Assembly: GCF_029674545.1 (NCBI RefSeq)
Contig: NZ_CP121354.1
Location: forward strand, 1,922,001 to 1,986,000
Length of the DNA stretch: 64,000 nt
Direction: 5' to 3'
Origin: Mesorhizobium sp. WSM4904
GTDB taxonomy: Bacteria; Pseudomonadota; Alphaproteobacteria; Rhizobiales; Rhizobiaceae
Below the pieces are notes generated by a model that made no database searches, was not told where the DNA came from, and saw nothing but the letters and a program-made list of their open reading frames with translations. Made by a program: the position numbers and the translations under genes. Positions 8,450 to 18,137 of the stretch are shown piece by piece (within the stretch, counting starts at the first letter, position 1; every line of letters begins with the position of its first letter).

Positions 8450-9510
8450 AGGCAGCATCCGCTGCTGGCTTGCAAGACGCCGCCGGGCCGGCGCGCGTGC
8501 GGACCATCCAATCCAAACTGCTCGGCCTGCAGGTGCTGCGGTTTGCGGCTGCCTTTTTCGTGGTCCTGTTCCATCTTGGCGTCGGCTTGCAGATCGAATT
8601 TGGAAACCGGACCAACATCTTTCACAACGGGGCGATTGGGGTCGACATCTTCTTCGTCATCAGCGGCTTCATCATCGCCTACACGACCGATCCCCAAAAA
8701 GGCGTGCTGTATTTCGTCAGACGTCGGCTTATGCGCATCGTCCCACTCTACTGGACACTGACGGCGGGCATTGCGGTCCTGGCCACGCTGAAGCCCGGTC
8801 TGCTGAATTCGACCGCGATCGACGGCGAGACCTTGATCAAGTCCCTGTTCTTCGTCCCGTTCGCAAAAGCGAATGGAGCCGTGCAGCCGATCCTGTTTCT
8901 GGGTTGGACGCTGAATTATGAGATGTTCTTCTACGGCATCTATGCCGCGTGCCTGGCGTTCGGCCTGTGCAGCCCGCTCGTGCCGGCCGCAATCATCGTG
9001 CTTCTCGTCGCCGCCACGAGCCTCGTGAAGCTGGATTACGTCCCGTGGCGGTTCTACACCAGTCCTTTGATGCTCGAATTCGTGCTCGGCATCGGCCTTT
9101 ATCTTCTTTACAGGCGCAGCCCCGCGATCTTTCGTGGGCGCTCGCTGCCGATATTCCTCGTGTTCGTGGCGGCTATGGCGTTGCGCGCGCCGCTGCTCGA
9201 GATCCATTGGCTGGTGGCCAACGGCATTCCGGCGGTGCTGCTGGTCGCCGCCGTCCTGCCATGGGCGCCGGCCCCGACGCCAATCGTCCTGTTCATGGTT
9301 CTGCTGGGGAACGTGTCCTATTCGCTCTATCTCTCGCACCCTTACGTGCTTCAACTCGCCGTCAAACTGATGCCGGACCATGCGGGAGCCGCCACGCAGA
9401 TCCTGCTGGGCGGTGCCGCCTGCGTGCTTTCAGTCGCCCTCTCGATCGTGTTGTACTTTACGATCGAACGGCCGGCGCAGCTTGCTGCGCCTGTCCCGAA
9501 GCGTCGATGA
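8446..9510 (+). CDS. Acyltransferase family 3 membrane protein (ExoZ/OafA-like)
   Basis: A 354-residue polytopic membrane protein of the acyltransferase-3 family. Typical features are 'GLQVLRFAAAFFVVLFHLG' at the N-terminus, 'IGVDIFFVISGFIIAY', 'RRRLMRIVPLYWT', and 'FLGWTLNYEMFFYGIYA'. Such proteins move acetyl or other acyl groups across the inner membrane onto exopolysaccharide, O-antigen or Nod factor. Its start overlaps the stop of the SGNH esterase by four bases. ExoZ is the nearest named rhizobial relative by sequence pattern, but no exo genes are adjacent, so the glycan acceptor is unknown. Confidence 0.9.
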   Translation: MKAASAAGLQDAAGPARVRTIQSKLLGLQVLRFAAAFFVVLFHLGVGLQIEFGNRTNIFHNGAIGVDIFFVISGFIIAYTTDPQKGVLYFVRRRLMRIVPLYWTLTAGIAVLATLKPGLLNSTAIDGETLIKSLFFVPFAKANGAVQPILFLGWTLNYEMFFYGIYAACLAFGLCSPLVPAAIIVLLVAATSLVKLDYVPWRFYTSPLMLEFVLGIGLYLLYRRSPAIFRGRSLPIFLVFVAAMALRAPLLEIHWLVANGIPAVLLVAAVLPWAPAPTPIVLFMVLLGNVSYSLYLSHPYVLQLAVKLMPDHAGAATQILLGGAACVLSVALSIVLYFTIERPAQLAAPVPKRR

Positions 9511-9522
9511 CAAGGTTCGCTG

Positions 9523-9825
9523 CTACCAAGGGGTCTTCTCGCCGGGCGCGGCCGGCTCGATCGCCAGCGCGTGCACGCCGGCCTTCAGTTCGTCGGCAAG
9601 CAGCTGGTTGACGGCGCGGTGGCGGTCGATGCGGCTCATGCCGGCAAATTCCGGGGAGACGATGCGGACACGGAAATGCGTCTCGCCGGTGCCGTCGAAC
9701 ACGGCCTCGTGGCCCGACTCGACGTGATGGTGGCCGGCGTGAAGGTGGCTTTCGTTGATGACGGAGAGCCTCTCCGGCGAAAATGCCGCCTTCAGCTTGT
9801 TTTCCATCGTCGACTGTATGGACAT
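9523..9825 (-). CDS. bolA: BolA family protein
   Basis: A 100-residue protein with the BolA fold pattern: 'ENKLKAAFSPERLSVINESHLH', 'GHHHV', 'ETHFRVRIVSPEFAGMSRIDRHR' (in part) and 'AVNQLLADELKAGVHALAI'. BolA proteins work with monothiol glutaredoxins in Fe-S and iron homeostasis. In rhizobia BolA-like genes often sit next to this J-domain protein and cobST, as here. It is transcribed divergently from the J-domain gene. Confidence 0.95.
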   Translation of the reverse strand: MSIQSTMENKLKAAFSPERLSVINESHLHAGHHHVESGHEAVFDGTGETHFRVRIVSPEFAGMSRIDRHRAVNQLLADELKAGVHALAIEPAAPGEKTPW

Positions 9826-9961
9826 CGGGGCTTCCCTTCACCACATCTGCGGCACTGCCGCAAAATCTGCATTTTCGACCGCTTTTAAGCCGCGATTCAG
9901 CGGTTAGGGCGATCATCGGCGAAATGTCAATTCTTGTTTCGCACTAGCGAACAGCCCATAA

Positions 9962-10585
9962 ATGGGTGAGATGAAACCGTATCCCAAATATTTCGAGAAA
10001 ATCCGTATCCGGCCGGAAAAGGACGCGGAGCTGAAGTCGCGCGCCCCGATCTGCCAGTGGGACGGTTGCAGCGAGGCCGGCACGCATCGCGCGCCGGTCG
10101 GACGCCTAAAGGAGGGCGAGTATTTCCGCTTCTGCTTCGATCACGTGCGTGAATACAACAAGAGCTTCAATTACTTCTCGGGCGTGTCGGACAGCGAGAT
10201 CGCCCGCTTCCAGAAGGAGGCGCTGACCGGCCATCGGCCGACCTGGCGCATGGGCGCCAATGGCGGCGGAATGCGTTCGGCGCCCGATTTCGCGCAGCTC
10301 CGTTCGGGACGCGCCGGCTACTACAATCGCATGCGCGACCCCTTCAACCTGTTCGGCGGCGGCTCGCGGGAGGTGCGCGAGCGCAAGGCAAAGCCGCTTG
10401 AGGCCAAGGCGCTGGAAACGCTTGGCCTTGATACAAAGGCGACTGGCAAGGATATCAAGGCGCGCTATAAGGAACTCGTAAAGCGCCACCATCCGGATGC
10501 GAATGGCGGCGACAGAGGTTCGGAAGACCGGTTCCGCGATGTGCTGCAGGCCTATCGCGTGCTCAAGCAAGCAGGATTGTGCTGA
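9962..10585 (+). CDS. J-domain-containing protein (DnaJ-like co-chaperone)
   Basis: A 207-residue protein. The J domain is C-terminal, about residues 140-205, with the HPD motif in 'ELVKRHHPDANGG' near residue 176. The N-terminal two thirds ('CQWDGCSEAGTHRAPVGR', then 'FRFCFDHVREYNKSFNYF') is conserved in alphaproteobacteria and carries paired cysteines, but its function is not known. It should stimulate DnaK-type ATPase activity. ATG at 9971 is an alternative start three codons later. Confidence 0.92.
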   Translation: MGEMKPYPKYFEKIRIRPEKDAELKSRAPICQWDGCSEAGTHRAPVGRLKEGEYFRFCFDHVREYNKSFNYFSGVSDSEIARFQKEALTGHRPTWRMGANGGGMRSAPDFAQLRSGRAGYYNRMRDPFNLFGGGSREVRERKAKPLEAKALETLGLDTKATGKDIKARYKELVKRHHPDANGGDRGSEDRFRDVLQAYRVLKQAGLC

Positions 10586-10606
10586 GCGGCCCTACGGTCC
10601 GTGTCG

Positions 10607-10689
10607 TTTTCCAACTTTCATAAGGTTGGAAAAGGCTCTAAGACCGCCCCCGGACAAAATCGATTGCCGGCGAAACGCGGCGTTTCGCC
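10607..10689 (+). promoter_or_regulatory. Two perfect hairpins in the cobS leader
   Basis: TTTTCCAAC (10607-10615) pairs with GTTGGAAAA (10625-10633), and GGCGAAACG (10669-10677) pairs with CGTTTCGCC (10681-10689) around a three-base loop. The second hairpin ends 19 bases before the cobS start. They could be a terminator for the J-domain gene plus a leader structure. Neither matches a cobalamin riboswitch, for which the region is too short. Confidence 0.45.
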
Positions 10690-10708
10690 CGTGGAGACGT
10701 TGATAGTG

Positions 10709-11695
10709 ATGAACAAGGTCGATCGCGACATCGCCAACCTGCCGGACACGACGGTGTCGGTGAAGGAGAAGTTCGGCTTCGATTCCAAGATGGTGGTTCC
10801 CGCCTATTCGGTCTCGACCGAGCATGTGCCCGACATCGACCCGGACTATCTGTTCGACAAGGCGACGACCTTGGCGATCCTCGCCGGCTTCGCCTACAAC
10901 CGCCGTGTCATGGTGTCCGGCTATCACGGCACCGGCAAGTCGACCCATATCGAGCAGGTCGCCGCGCGGCTCAACTGGCCCTGCGTGCGCGTCAACCTCG
11001 ACAGCCATGTCAGCCGTATCGACCTCGTCGGCAAGGACGCCATCGTCGTCAAGGAAGGCCTGCAGATCACCGAGTTCCGCGACGGCATCCTGCCCTGGGC
11101 CTATCAGCACAATGTAGCGCTCTGCTTCGACGAATACGACGCCGGCCGCCCGGACGTGATGTTCGTCATCCAGCGCGTGCTGGAATCGTCGGGCCGGCTG
11201 ACGCTGCTCGACCAGAGCCGGGTCATCCGCCCGCATCCGGCCTTCCGGCTGTTCGCCACCGCCAACACGGTCGGCCTCGGCGACACCACCGGCCTCTATC
11301 ACGGCACGCAGCAGATCAACCAGGCGCAGATGGACCGCTGGTCGATCGTCACCACGCTCAACTACTTGCCGCATGACAATGAGGTGAGCATCGTGCTGGC
11401 CAAGGCCAAGCACTATCGCGACAACAAGGGCAAGGAGATCGTCAACAAGATGGTGCGCGTCGCCGACATGACGCGCTCGGCCTTCATCAATGGCGACCTG
11501 TCGACGGTGATGAGCCCGCGCACCGTCATCACCTGGGCCGAGAATGCCGAGATCTTCGGCGACATCGGCATGGCGTTCCGGCTGACCTTCCTCAACAAGT
11601 GCGACGAGCTCGAACGTTCGGTGGTCGCCGAATTCTATCAGCGCGCCTTCGGCGAGGATCTGCCGGAGAGCGCCGCCAACGTGGTGCTGGGGTAG
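10709..11695 (+). CDS. cobS: Aerobic cobaltochelatase subunit CobS
   Basis: The 328-residue product from ATG 10709 begins '[20 protein letters not shown]', the usual CobS N-terminus. An in-frame ATG at 10601 would add residues encoded by the hairpin leader and is unlikely. The AAA+ domain has Walker A 'GYHGTGKST' (71-79), Walker B-like '[15 protein letters not shown]' and the arginine-finger region '[16 protein letters not shown]'. CobS with CobT forms the ATPase module that drives CobN to insert cobalt into hydrogenobyrinic acid diamide in aerobic cobalamin synthesis. CobT follows directly. Confidence 0.97.
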   Translation: MNKVDRDIANLPDTTVSVKEKFGFDSKMVVPAYSVSTEHVPDIDPDYLFDKATTLAILAGFAYNRRVMVSGYHGTGKSTHIEQVAARLNWPCVRVNLDSHVSRIDLVGKDAIVVKEGLQITEFRDGILPWAYQHNVALCFDEYDAGRPDVMFVIQRVLESSGRLTLLDQSRVIRPHPAFRLFATANTVGLGDTTGLYHGTQQINQAQMDRWSIVTTLNYLPHDNEVSIVLAKAKHYRDNKGKEIVNKMVRVADMTRSAFINGDLSTVMSPRTVITWAENAEIFGDIGMAFRLTFLNKCDELERSVVAEFYQRAFGEDLPESAANVVLG

Positions 11696-11747
11696 GCGCG
11701 TGCCGGAAGGCTTGGCCTTTCGGACCAAAACGCGCAGGGAATGATCG

Positions 11748-13646
11748 ATGGCGGGTCCGGGCGACAACACGCGCAACAAGCCGAAGAACGGGTCTGAAGC
11801 GGACAGCTTCAAGCGCGCCGTCACCGTCTGCATGCGCGCCGTCGCCGGCGACAAGGACCTCGAGGTAAGCTTCGCCAAGGACCGGCCGGCGCTGGCCGGG
11901 AATCGCGCCCGCCTGCCCGAACTGCCGAAAAAGGCTTCCCGCAACGACATCGCGATCACCCGCGGCATCGGCGATTCCATGGCGCTGAAGCGCGCCTGCC
12001 ATGACGCGCGCGTCCACGCGAAGCTGGCGCCGGAAGGTAAGCTCGCGCGGGCGATCTTCGATGCCGTCGAACAGGCGCGTGTCGAGGCGATCGGCAGCCG
12101 CGCCATGCAGGGCGTTGCCGACAATATCGGCTCCATGCTCGAGGACAAATACGCAAGGGCAAACCTCGTCGACGTCAAGGACAAGGCCGACGCGCCGCTC
12201 GAGGAGGCGGTGGCACTGATGGTGCGCGAGAAGCTCACCGGCCGCCCAGTGCCGAAGAGCGGCGAGCGGCTGGTCGATCTGTGGCGCCCCTGGGTCGAGG
12301 AAAAGGCCAGCGGCGATCTCGACGGCCTGTCGGCCAAGCTCGACGACCAGCAGGCTTTCGCGCGCGTCGTGCGCGACATGCTCGTCTCCATGGAAATGGC
12401 CGAGGAGCTCGGCGACGACCAGGAGACGGAGGACTCCGAGGACAACGAAGAGGACGAGCAGCAGGGCGAAGAGCAGAGCGAGGAAGGCGGCGAGGACGAT
12501 TCCGGCTCGGAGCAGTCGCAGTCGGAGGACGCCGAAGCTTCGGCCGATGAGGAGGAGTCCGCCGAGACGGAAGCGACGGACGCCACATCCGACGACCTCT
12601 CCGACGAGGACGATTCCGACGCCGAGACGCCTGGCGAGGCACGCCGCAACGACAATCCGTTCCTCAACCTGCCGAAGGAGATCGACTACAAGGTCTTCAC
12701 CACCGCCTTCGACGAGACGGTCGGCGCCGAGGACCTGTGCGAGGAAGAGGAGCTCGACCGGCTGCGAGCCTTTCTCGACAAGCAGCTCGCCAATCTCTCC
12801 GGCGTCGTCGGGCGCCTGGCCAACCGGCTGCAGCGCCGCCTGATGGCGCAGCAGAACCGCTCCTGGGATTTCGACCTGGAGGAGGGCTATCTCGATCCGG
12901 CGCGGCTGGTCCGTGTCGTCATCGATCCGATGCAGCCGCTCTCCTTCAAACAGGAGCGCGACACCAAGTTCCGCGACACGGTGGTGTCGCTGGTGCTCGA
13001 CAATTCGGGCTCGATGCGCGGTCGACCGATCACGGTGGCCGCGACCTGCGCCGACATTCTGGCGCGCACGCTGGAGCGCTGCGGCGTTTCGGTGGAAATC
13101 CTCGGCTTCACCACCCGCGCCTGGAAGGGCGGGCAGGCACGCGAGAAATGGCTGAAGGACGGCAAGCCGCCGAATCCCGGCCGGCTCAACGATCTGCGCC
13201 ACATCATCTACAAGTCCGCCGACCATCCGTGGCGGCGCGCGCGCCGCAATCTCGGCCTGATGATGCGCGAGGGCCTGCTCAAGGAGAACATCGACGGCGA
13301 GGCGCTGCTGTGGGCGCACAACCGGCTGATCGGCCGGCCGGAGCAGCGCAAGATCCTGATGATGATCTCGGACGGCGCGCCGGTCGACGATTCCACCTTG
13401 TCGGTCAATCCCGGCAACTATCTGGAGCGCCACCTGCGCGCGGTGATCGACCTCATCGAGACGCGCTCGCCGGTCGAATTGCTCGCCATCGGCATCGGCC
13501 ACGACGTGACCCGCTACTACCGGCGCGCCGTCACCATCGTCGATGCCGAGGAACTGGCGGGCGCCATGACCGAGCAACTGGCCTCGCTGTTCGACGAGGA
13601 GAGTGCGCGCGACATGCGCCGCGGCGGCTTGCGGCGCGCCGGATGA
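11748..13646 (+). CDS. cobT: Aerobic cobaltochelatase subunit CobT
   Basis: A 632-residue protein of normal CobT length. Residues about 220-300 are a strongly acidic, Glu/Asp/Ser-rich low-complexity linker, typical of CobT. The C-terminal VWA domain has the MIDAS motif '[12 protein letters not shown]' near residue 416 and '[13 protein letters not shown]'. It assembles with CobS as the chaperone-like ATPase complex for CobN. The stop overlaps the start of the next gene (ATGA at 13643-13646), which suggests one operon. Confidence 0.97.
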   Translation: MAGPGDNTRNKPKNGSEADSFKRAVTVCMRAVAGDKDLEVSFAKDRPALAGNRARLPELPKKASRNDIAITRGIGDSMALKRACHDARVHAKLAPEGKLARAIFDAVEQARVEAIGSRAMQGVADNIGSMLEDKYARANLVDVKDKADAPLEEAVALMVREKLTGRPVPKSGERLVDLWRPWVEEKASGDLDGLSAKLDDQQAFARVVRDMLVSMEMAEELGDDQETEDSEDNEEDEQQGEEQSEEGGEDDSGSEQSQSEDAEASADEEESAETEATDATSDDLSDEDDSDAETPGEARRNDNPFLNLPKEIDYKVFTTAFDETVGAEDLCEEEELDRLRAFLDKQLANLSGVVGRLANRLQRRLMAQQNRSWDFDLEEGYLDPARLVRVVIDPMQPLSFKQERDTKFRDTVVSLVLDNSGSMRGRPITVAATCADILARTLERCGVSVEILGFTTRAWKGGQAREKWLKDGKPPNPGRLNDLRHIIYKSADHPWRRARRNLGLMMREGLLKENIDGEALLWAHNRLIGRPEQRKILMMISDGAPVDDSTLSVNPGNYLERHLRAVIDLIETRSPVELLAIGIGHDVTRYYRRAVTIVDAEELAGAMTEQLASLFDEESARDMRRGGLRRAG

Positions 13647-14665
13647 TCTTTTCGCGAGGCGGGATCCGGCGGACGGTTTTCGCCTGCACGCTGATCTGCG
13701 CGGTGGTTTCGCCGGCGATTGCGGCCCAGCGAGCTCCGGTCGAGGCGATAGGGATTTCGGCGCGACCGATCACCGAGTTCCGCGTCGGCCGCGACCAGAA
13801 ACAGTTCGGGCCGCTCGAGTTCGTCGGCGGGCTGGAGATGACCTCGCCGTCGCGCGATTTCGGCGCGCTGTCGGCGCTTCGCTTTCTCAAGCCCGGCAGC
13901 GATTTCATCGGCGTCGCCGACACCGGCTTCTGGTTCTTCGGCACCATCACCCATGATGCCGACAAGCGCCCGTCGGGCGTGTCGAATTTCCGCATGCAGC
14001 AGATGGTCGACGCCTCTGGCCAGCCGATCGACGAGAAATGGGAGGTCGACGCCGAAGGCCTCGCCGTCAAGGACGGCATCGCCACGGTCGGTTTCGAGCG
14101 CGAGCAGCGCGTCGTCCAGTTCAAGATCGAGCCGGACAATATGAAGGCGCCGTTCAAGACGCTCGACTATCTGGTTCCGGCCAGGGAGCTGCGCCAGAAC
14201 CGCGGCTTCGAGACGGTCACGCATGCCAATCCTTACGGCCAGCATCAGGGTGGCCTGGTCGTGGTGTCGGAAAAGAGCCTCGACAAGGCCGGCAACATCT
14301 ATGCGGCAATCATCGAGGGACCGAAGAAGGGCGTCTTCACCGTCAAGCGCAAGGGCGATTTCGACATCACCGACGGCGCCTTCCTGCCGGATGGCGACCT
14401 GCTTCTACTCGAACGCAGTTTCTCGATGGCGCGCGGGATGAAGATGCGGCTGAGGCGCATTTACGGCGAAAGCGTCGAGCGGGACGCGGTCGCCGACGGC
14501 CCGGTGCTGTTGGAAGCCGACATGGGCTACCAGATCGACAATATGGAAGGGCTCGACGTCTGGACCCGCGCCGACGGCGCGCTGATGGTGTCGCTGGTGT
14601 CGGACGACAACCACTCGATCCTGCAGCGGAACCTTTATCTGGAATTCATCCTGCATCAGGACTGA
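13643..14665 (+). CDS. Secreted esterase-like phytase family protein
   Basis: A 340-residue protein starting at the ATG that overlaps the cobT stop. A signal peptide is seen in '[19 protein letters not shown]'. The mature part has the features of the esterase-like activity of phytase domain: '[20 protein letters not shown]', '[11 protein letters not shown]', '[12 protein letters not shown]' and the late '[13 protein letters not shown]' segment. The likely fold is a beta-propeller acting in the periplasm. Its enzymatic substrate is not established, and its link with cobalamin synthesis is only positional. Confidence 0.88.
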   Translation: MIFSRGGIRRTVFACTLICAVVSPAIAAQRAPVEAIGISARPITEFRVGRDQKQFGPLEFVGGLEMTSPSRDFGALSALRFLKPGSDFIGVADTGFWFFGTITHDADKRPSGVSNFRMQQMVDASGQPIDEKWEVDAEGLAVKDGIATVGFEREQRVVQFKIEPDNMKAPFKTLDYLVPARELRQNRGFETVTHANPYGQHQGGLVVVSEKSLDKAGNIYAAIIEGPKKGVFTVKRKGDFDITDGAFLPDGDLLLLERSFSMARGMKMRLRRIYGESVERDAVADGPVLLEADMGYQIDNMEGLDVWTRADGALMVSLVSDDNHSILQRNLYLEFILHQD

Positions 14666-14704
14666 ACAGCGCTCAGTTTCCGTTTCAGGCAGTACCTGAA
14701 ATCA

Positions 14705-16540
14705 TCAGCGGACCTTGTAGATCTCGACCGGCTTGTTCGCCGTCGTGCTGTCCAATTCCAGCCAGTCGGGGACGTCTCGCTTCAGCAGCCGCGCGGCGAG
14801 GCCCGTGGGAGCCTCGACGGCGAGCGACAGCTCTTCCGAATTGCCGCGGCATATGGCGACCAGCCCGACATGTTCACGTTGGACGACGGCGAGGGCCGCG
14901 TCCGGCGTTCCCATGAAGGCGTCAAGCATGGCGAGGTTGCCGGCGACATTGCGATGATAGGGGCCGGCCAATGCCCGGTGGCCGGTAAACATCACTATGG
15001 CGGAGCCGAGATTGGAAGACGCAAGTACCGTCGTCGCCGGCATGGCGGCAAGATCGCTGAAGTCTTCGGCCTTACCGCAGGTCAGCGCATGATCCGCGTC
15101 GGAATTGATGCCCGTGGGCGCCCTCTGGACCACGGACTGCGCCGCGACAGCGACGCCGGCCCAGGTCGCGTTGAGCGACACCAGCCATGCCGCCGCGATG
15201 CGGGTGGAGACGCGCCATGACTGGGCGGCGGCGTTTGCCTGCAGGCGAATCCCGGCGATCCAGGTCGAGAGCGGCAGCACCGCGAAGGCGACCGAGAAGG
15301 TCGAGCCGCGCACCTGCCAGAGGCTGACGACGAAAGCGACGATCAGCGATGCGGCGGCAAGGACTTCCTCACGGCGCAGGCGGCGGCCGCGCAGCTGAAG
15401 GCCGATCAAGAGGATCGCGATGAACGGCGTCACATAGCGCGCCGCCATCAGCTTCGGCTGATTGACGGCGACGCTGAGGAAGGGCTGCGCTTCGACGACG
15501 TCGTTCAGCCAATAGGTGCGGACGCGCTCGTCCATGCCGGCATAGGGCGATGCCAGGCATTGCGGGAAGAAGACGATCGCAACGGCCGCGACCGCCAACG
15601 CCAAAGCCGACATCCAGACAAACCGCTTCCTGGCCGTCGACGGTCCGGACAGGCCGGCAATCGCCGCCAGGCCGAAGCCGGACAGCGCCGCTATGACAAA
15701 TTGGAAGGCCGAGAAGGCATCGCACTGGGCTACGCCCCAGGCCGATGGCGGTATGGTGGCGACAACGACGACCGAGGCCATTGCGGCAAATCCGATGCCG
15801 AAGCCGCGCGCGGTCTGGCGCTCCCGTTCGTCAAGGATGAAGAGCACGGCGGCACAGGCGCCAAGCGTGGCCACATAAAGCGCGGTCTCCATGCCGACGG
15901 CAAGGGTGAGGCCAGCGCACAGGCCGGACAGGAGGGCCGCGGGCCGCCAGAAGGGAGCCTCCATCAAAAGGTAAAGGCTGGCCGCCGTCAAAAGGAGCTG
16001 GACATTGTGGTGGTCGAGGGTGCCGGGGTTGAAAATGCCGAGAAAGAACAGCGCCGCGGTCGCCAGCACCACCGATGGCATCGCTACGTCCGCGCCGGCG
16101 AAACGCCGCGAGGCACGCAGGATGACGAATATGGTCAGTCCATAAAGCGAGAGCGGCCAGATGATCTGCGCGGCTCTTTCAGCGGCTGCCGTGCTGGTGC
16201 CCAGCGCCTGGAAGGCAAGGATGATCAGCGCGATCGGCGTGTCGACCAGCCGCGACCAGTGCATGACGAAGCCGCCCGCGAGGCCCATCCGGTACTGGTG
16301 AAGATCGAACCAGCTCTGCCCCGCCAAAAGGTCGCGAACCTCGACCAGCCTCAGCATGCTGTCGTTGTCGGCGCCAAGGTCCGCGATCGTCGGGAAGCCG
16401 GAGACCGCATTGATCGCCAACACGACCAGCATCGCGCAGAGCGCGAGCAGGAGATCATGTTTCCAACCGGTGCCCTGGATGGCCATGCCGTCGCGATGTC
16501 CTGGATCGTTTTCGTGATCCTGCATCATCGGCCGTAACAA
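14705..16540 (-). CDS. Polytopic membrane protein, probable GT-C-type glycosyltransferase
   Basis: A 611-residue protein with about 11-13 hydrophobic segments. The first periplasmic loop holds an acidic motif in 'DLGADNDSMLRLVEVRDLL', and later 'QYRMGLAGGFVMHWSRLVD' and 'NPGTLDHHNVQLLL'. Acidic residues after the first transmembrane helix and a DHH element are reminiscent of GT-C enzymes such as STT3/PMT-like proteins that use lipid-linked sugars. I infer, but cannot prove, a transferase role in the cell envelope. ATG 16486 is a possible later start. Confidence 0.7.
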   Translation of the reverse strand: MLRPMMQDHENDPGHRDGMAIQGTGWKHDLLLALCAMLVVLAINAVSGFPTIADLGADNDSMLRLVEVRDLLAGQSWFDLHQYRMGLAGGFVMHWSRLVDTPIALIILAFQALGTSTAAAERAAQIIWPLSLYGLTIFVILRASRRFAGADVAMPSVVLATAALFFLGIFNPGTLDHHNVQLLLTAASLYLLMEAPFWRPAALLSGLCAGLTLAVGMETALYVATLGACAAVLFILDERERQTARGFGIGFAAMASVVVVATIPPSAWGVAQCDAFSAFQFVIAALSGFGLAAIAGLSGPSTARKRFVWMSALALAVAAVAIVFFPQCLASPYAGMDERVRTYWLNDVVEAQPFLSVAVNQPKLMAARYVTPFIAILLIGLQLRGRRLRREEVLAAASLIVAFVVSLWQVRGSTFSVAFAVLPLSTWIAGIRLQANAAAQSWRVSTRIAAAWLVSLNATWAGVAVAAQSVVQRAPTGINSDADHALTCGKAEDFSDLAAMPATTVLASSNLGSAIVMFTGHRALAGPYHRNVAGNLAMLDAFMGTPDAALAVVQREHVGLVAICRGNSEELSLAVEAPTGLAARLLKRDVPDWLELDSTTANKPVEIYKVR

Positions 16541-16569
16541 AGCGTAAAGGCGTTGGCGATGGCCGGCGC

Positions 16570-16671
16570 TAACGCGCGTCGCGTTGGAACGGATTCAAGC
16601 GATGCGCTCTGTCTCTGTTTTGATGCGTGTCGTTCTCCCAAACCGCTGTGCACTTTTGGGCGACCCGCATT
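16570..16671. repeat. Dispersed palindromic repeat, family A (copy 2, diverged)
   Basis: This copy has GCGCGTCGCGTTGGAACGG, a diverged middle, and ATGCGTGTCGTTCTCCCAAA paired with TTTTGGGCGACCCGCAT. The compensating arms keep the hairpin although several bases differ from the copies at 25423-25527 and 189-292. Confidence 0.85.
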
Positions 16672-16677
16672 GGGGGA

Positions 16678-17352
16678 TCAGCGTTCGTTGGCCGCGATCC
16701 AGATCACGTGGCGGGCACCGCGCTTGCCGTTGGCGCGCGTGTTGATCTCCTCGACCACGAAGCTGGCCTGCTTCAGCCGCCGCGTGAAGCCGCTGTCCGG
16801 TCCCTGCGACCAGACCGCCAGCACGCCGCCGGGTCTCAACGCGGCGCGCGCGGCTGCGAGGCCGGCCGCGCTATAGAGCGAGTCATTGCCCTTGTAGACG
16901 ATACCTTCGGGACCATTGTCGACGTCGAGCAGGATGGCGTCCCAAGCGGCTGCGTCCGTCTTTATCAGTTGACCGACGTCAGCCTCGCGAATGGTGACGC
17001 GGGGATCGTCGAGGCAGCCGTCGAAAATCCCGGCCATCGGGCCGCGTGCCCAGGCGACGACTTCGGGGACAAGTTCTGCGACGGTGACGGCCGCGTCTCC
17101 ATCAAGCGCCGCGAGAGCGGCGCGCAAGGTGAAGCCCATGCCGAGCCCACCGATGAGGAGTCTTGGCTGCTTGCGGCCAGCGATCCGTTCGCAGGAAAGT
17201 CTGGCGAGCGCCTCCTCGGAGCCGCTCAGGCGGCTGTTCATCAGCTCGTTGGTGCCCAGCATGATCGAGAATTCATTGCCGCGCCGTTTCAGGCGAAGCT
17301 CCTGAGCGCCATCGGGCGTGCGGGCTGAAGCAAGCTGAACCCAGGGGATCAC
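16678..17352 (-). CDS. Spermidine synthase-like SAM-fold protein
   Basis: A 224-residue protein with a Rossmann nucleotide-binding pattern. The glycine motif is 'LLIGGLGMGFTLRAAL', the acidic second strand is 'TVAELVPEVVAWARG', and the catalytic-region strand is 'WDAILLDVDNGPEGIVY'. These match spermidine/spermine synthase-like proteins, but the protein is shorter than true SpeE (about 280 residues). It may therefore be a general polyamine-synthase-like or methyltransferase protein. It stands alone between two repeat copies. Confidence 0.85.
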   Translation of the reverse strand: MIPWVQLASARTPDGAQELRLKRRGNEFSIMLGTNELMNSRLSGSEEALARLSCERIAGRKQPRLLIGGLGMGFTLRAALAALDGDAAVTVAELVPEVVAWARGPMAGIFDGCLDDPRVTIREADVGQLIKTDAAAWDAILLDVDNGPEGIVYKGNDSLYSAAGLAAARAALRPGGVLAVWSQGPDSGFTRRLKQASFVVEEINTRANGKRGARHVIWIAANER

Positions 17353-17367
17353 GGTTTCGAGCCTATT

Positions 17368-17454
17368 CCATCCCGATGGAATCGGGATGGGGCTCGATCT
17401 GCCAGTCCGAGCATGATCTTTTCCAAAAACCGGATTCCACTTTTGGGATCATGC
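17368..17454. repeat. Dispersed palindromic repeat, family C (two hairpins)
   Basis: CCATCCCGAT (17368-17377) pairs with ATCGGGATGG (17381-17390). Then GCATGATC (17411-17418) pairs with GATCATGC (17447-17454) around a segment with TTTTCCAAAAACCGGATTCC. This second part is the GCATGATC...GATCATGC element that is common in rhizobial intergenic regions. It lies between the 3' end of yhhQ and the 5' side of the spermidine-synthase-like gene, and could end yhhQ transcription. Confidence 0.8.
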
Positions 17455-17456
17455 TT

Positions 17457-18137
17457 TTAGACCGCGACTGCCGGCTGGCTCCAGCGGGCGGCGAGCAGCC
17501 GGTAGGGGATCAGCGCCACCACCGCGATGATCAGCTTGACCGACAGGTCGCCCAGTGCCCAGGAGACCCAGCGCATCGTCTCGACCGGCAGCACGCCCAT
17601 CAGCGGCGCCGTCTCCAGCGCGAAGCTGTCGTTCGGCCCGATAAAGGCGAAGGCGGCGGAGAAGGCGACGCCGAAGAAAACGACGGTATCGAAGATAGAA
17701 CCGGCCAGGGTGCCGACGATCGGCGCACGCCACCAGCTCTGCCGGCGCAGCCGGTTGAACACGGTCACGTCGAGCAGTTGCGCGGTGAGGAAAGCGGCGC
17801 CGGAAGCTGCCGCGATGCGCACCAGCCGGTCGGCGGCGGTCTCGAATTCGATCAGGCCGTGACGGAACAGGAAGGGCGGAACGAGGATCGAGCAGGTCAC
17901 CGCCGTCATGAAGCCGACGAACACCACCTTGCGCGCCACGGCGGGACCGTAGCGGCGGTTGGCAAGGTCGGTGACTAGGAAGGAGAAGGGATAGGTGAAG
18001 GCGCCCCAGGTGAGCAGGTCGGCCAGCGACAGGCCGCCGATCTGACCTTGCATAGGGAACTGGACGAGGATGTTCGACGCCACGACGACAAGCGCCATGG
18101 CGGCCACGAAGGGCAGGTATCGTGTGAGGAAGTTCAT
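17457..18137 (-). CDS. yhhQ: Queuosine precursor transporter, YhhQ/VUT family
   Basis: A 226-residue inner-membrane protein with about six hydrophobic segments. The family hallmark is 'SLADLLTWGAFTYPFSFLVTD' followed by 'LANRRYGPAVARKVVFVGF'. YhhQ (DUF165, COG1738) imports preQ0/preQ1 for queuosine tRNA modification. The start has an AGGA box eight bases upstream. The short leader contains a CUGG/CCAG hairpin with an A-rich tail that resembles preQ1-I riboswitches (see the separate entry). It lies downstream of rpmB on the same strand. Confidence 0.93.
   Translation of the reverse strand: MNFLTRYLPFVAAMALVVVASNILVQFPMQGQIGGLSLADLLTWGAFTYPFSFLVTDLANRRYGPAVARKVVFVGFMTAVTCSILVPPFLFRHGLIEFETAADRLVRIAAASGAAFLTAQLLDVTVFNRLRRQSWWRAPIVGTLAGSIFDTVVFFGVAFSAAFAFIGPNDSFALETAPLMGVLPVETMRWVSWALGDLSVKLIIAVVALIPYRLLAARWSQPAVAV

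Noticed and set aside
10590..10708. A cobalamin riboswitch before cobS.
   Set aside because: The leader is far too short and no B12 box (GCCACTG-like) is present.
10592..13577. Long minus-strand frames opposite cobS and cobT (691 and 661 codons).
   Set aside because: Antisense shadows of two unmistakable cobaltochelatase genes. The serine-rich stretch is the complement of the acidic CobT linker.
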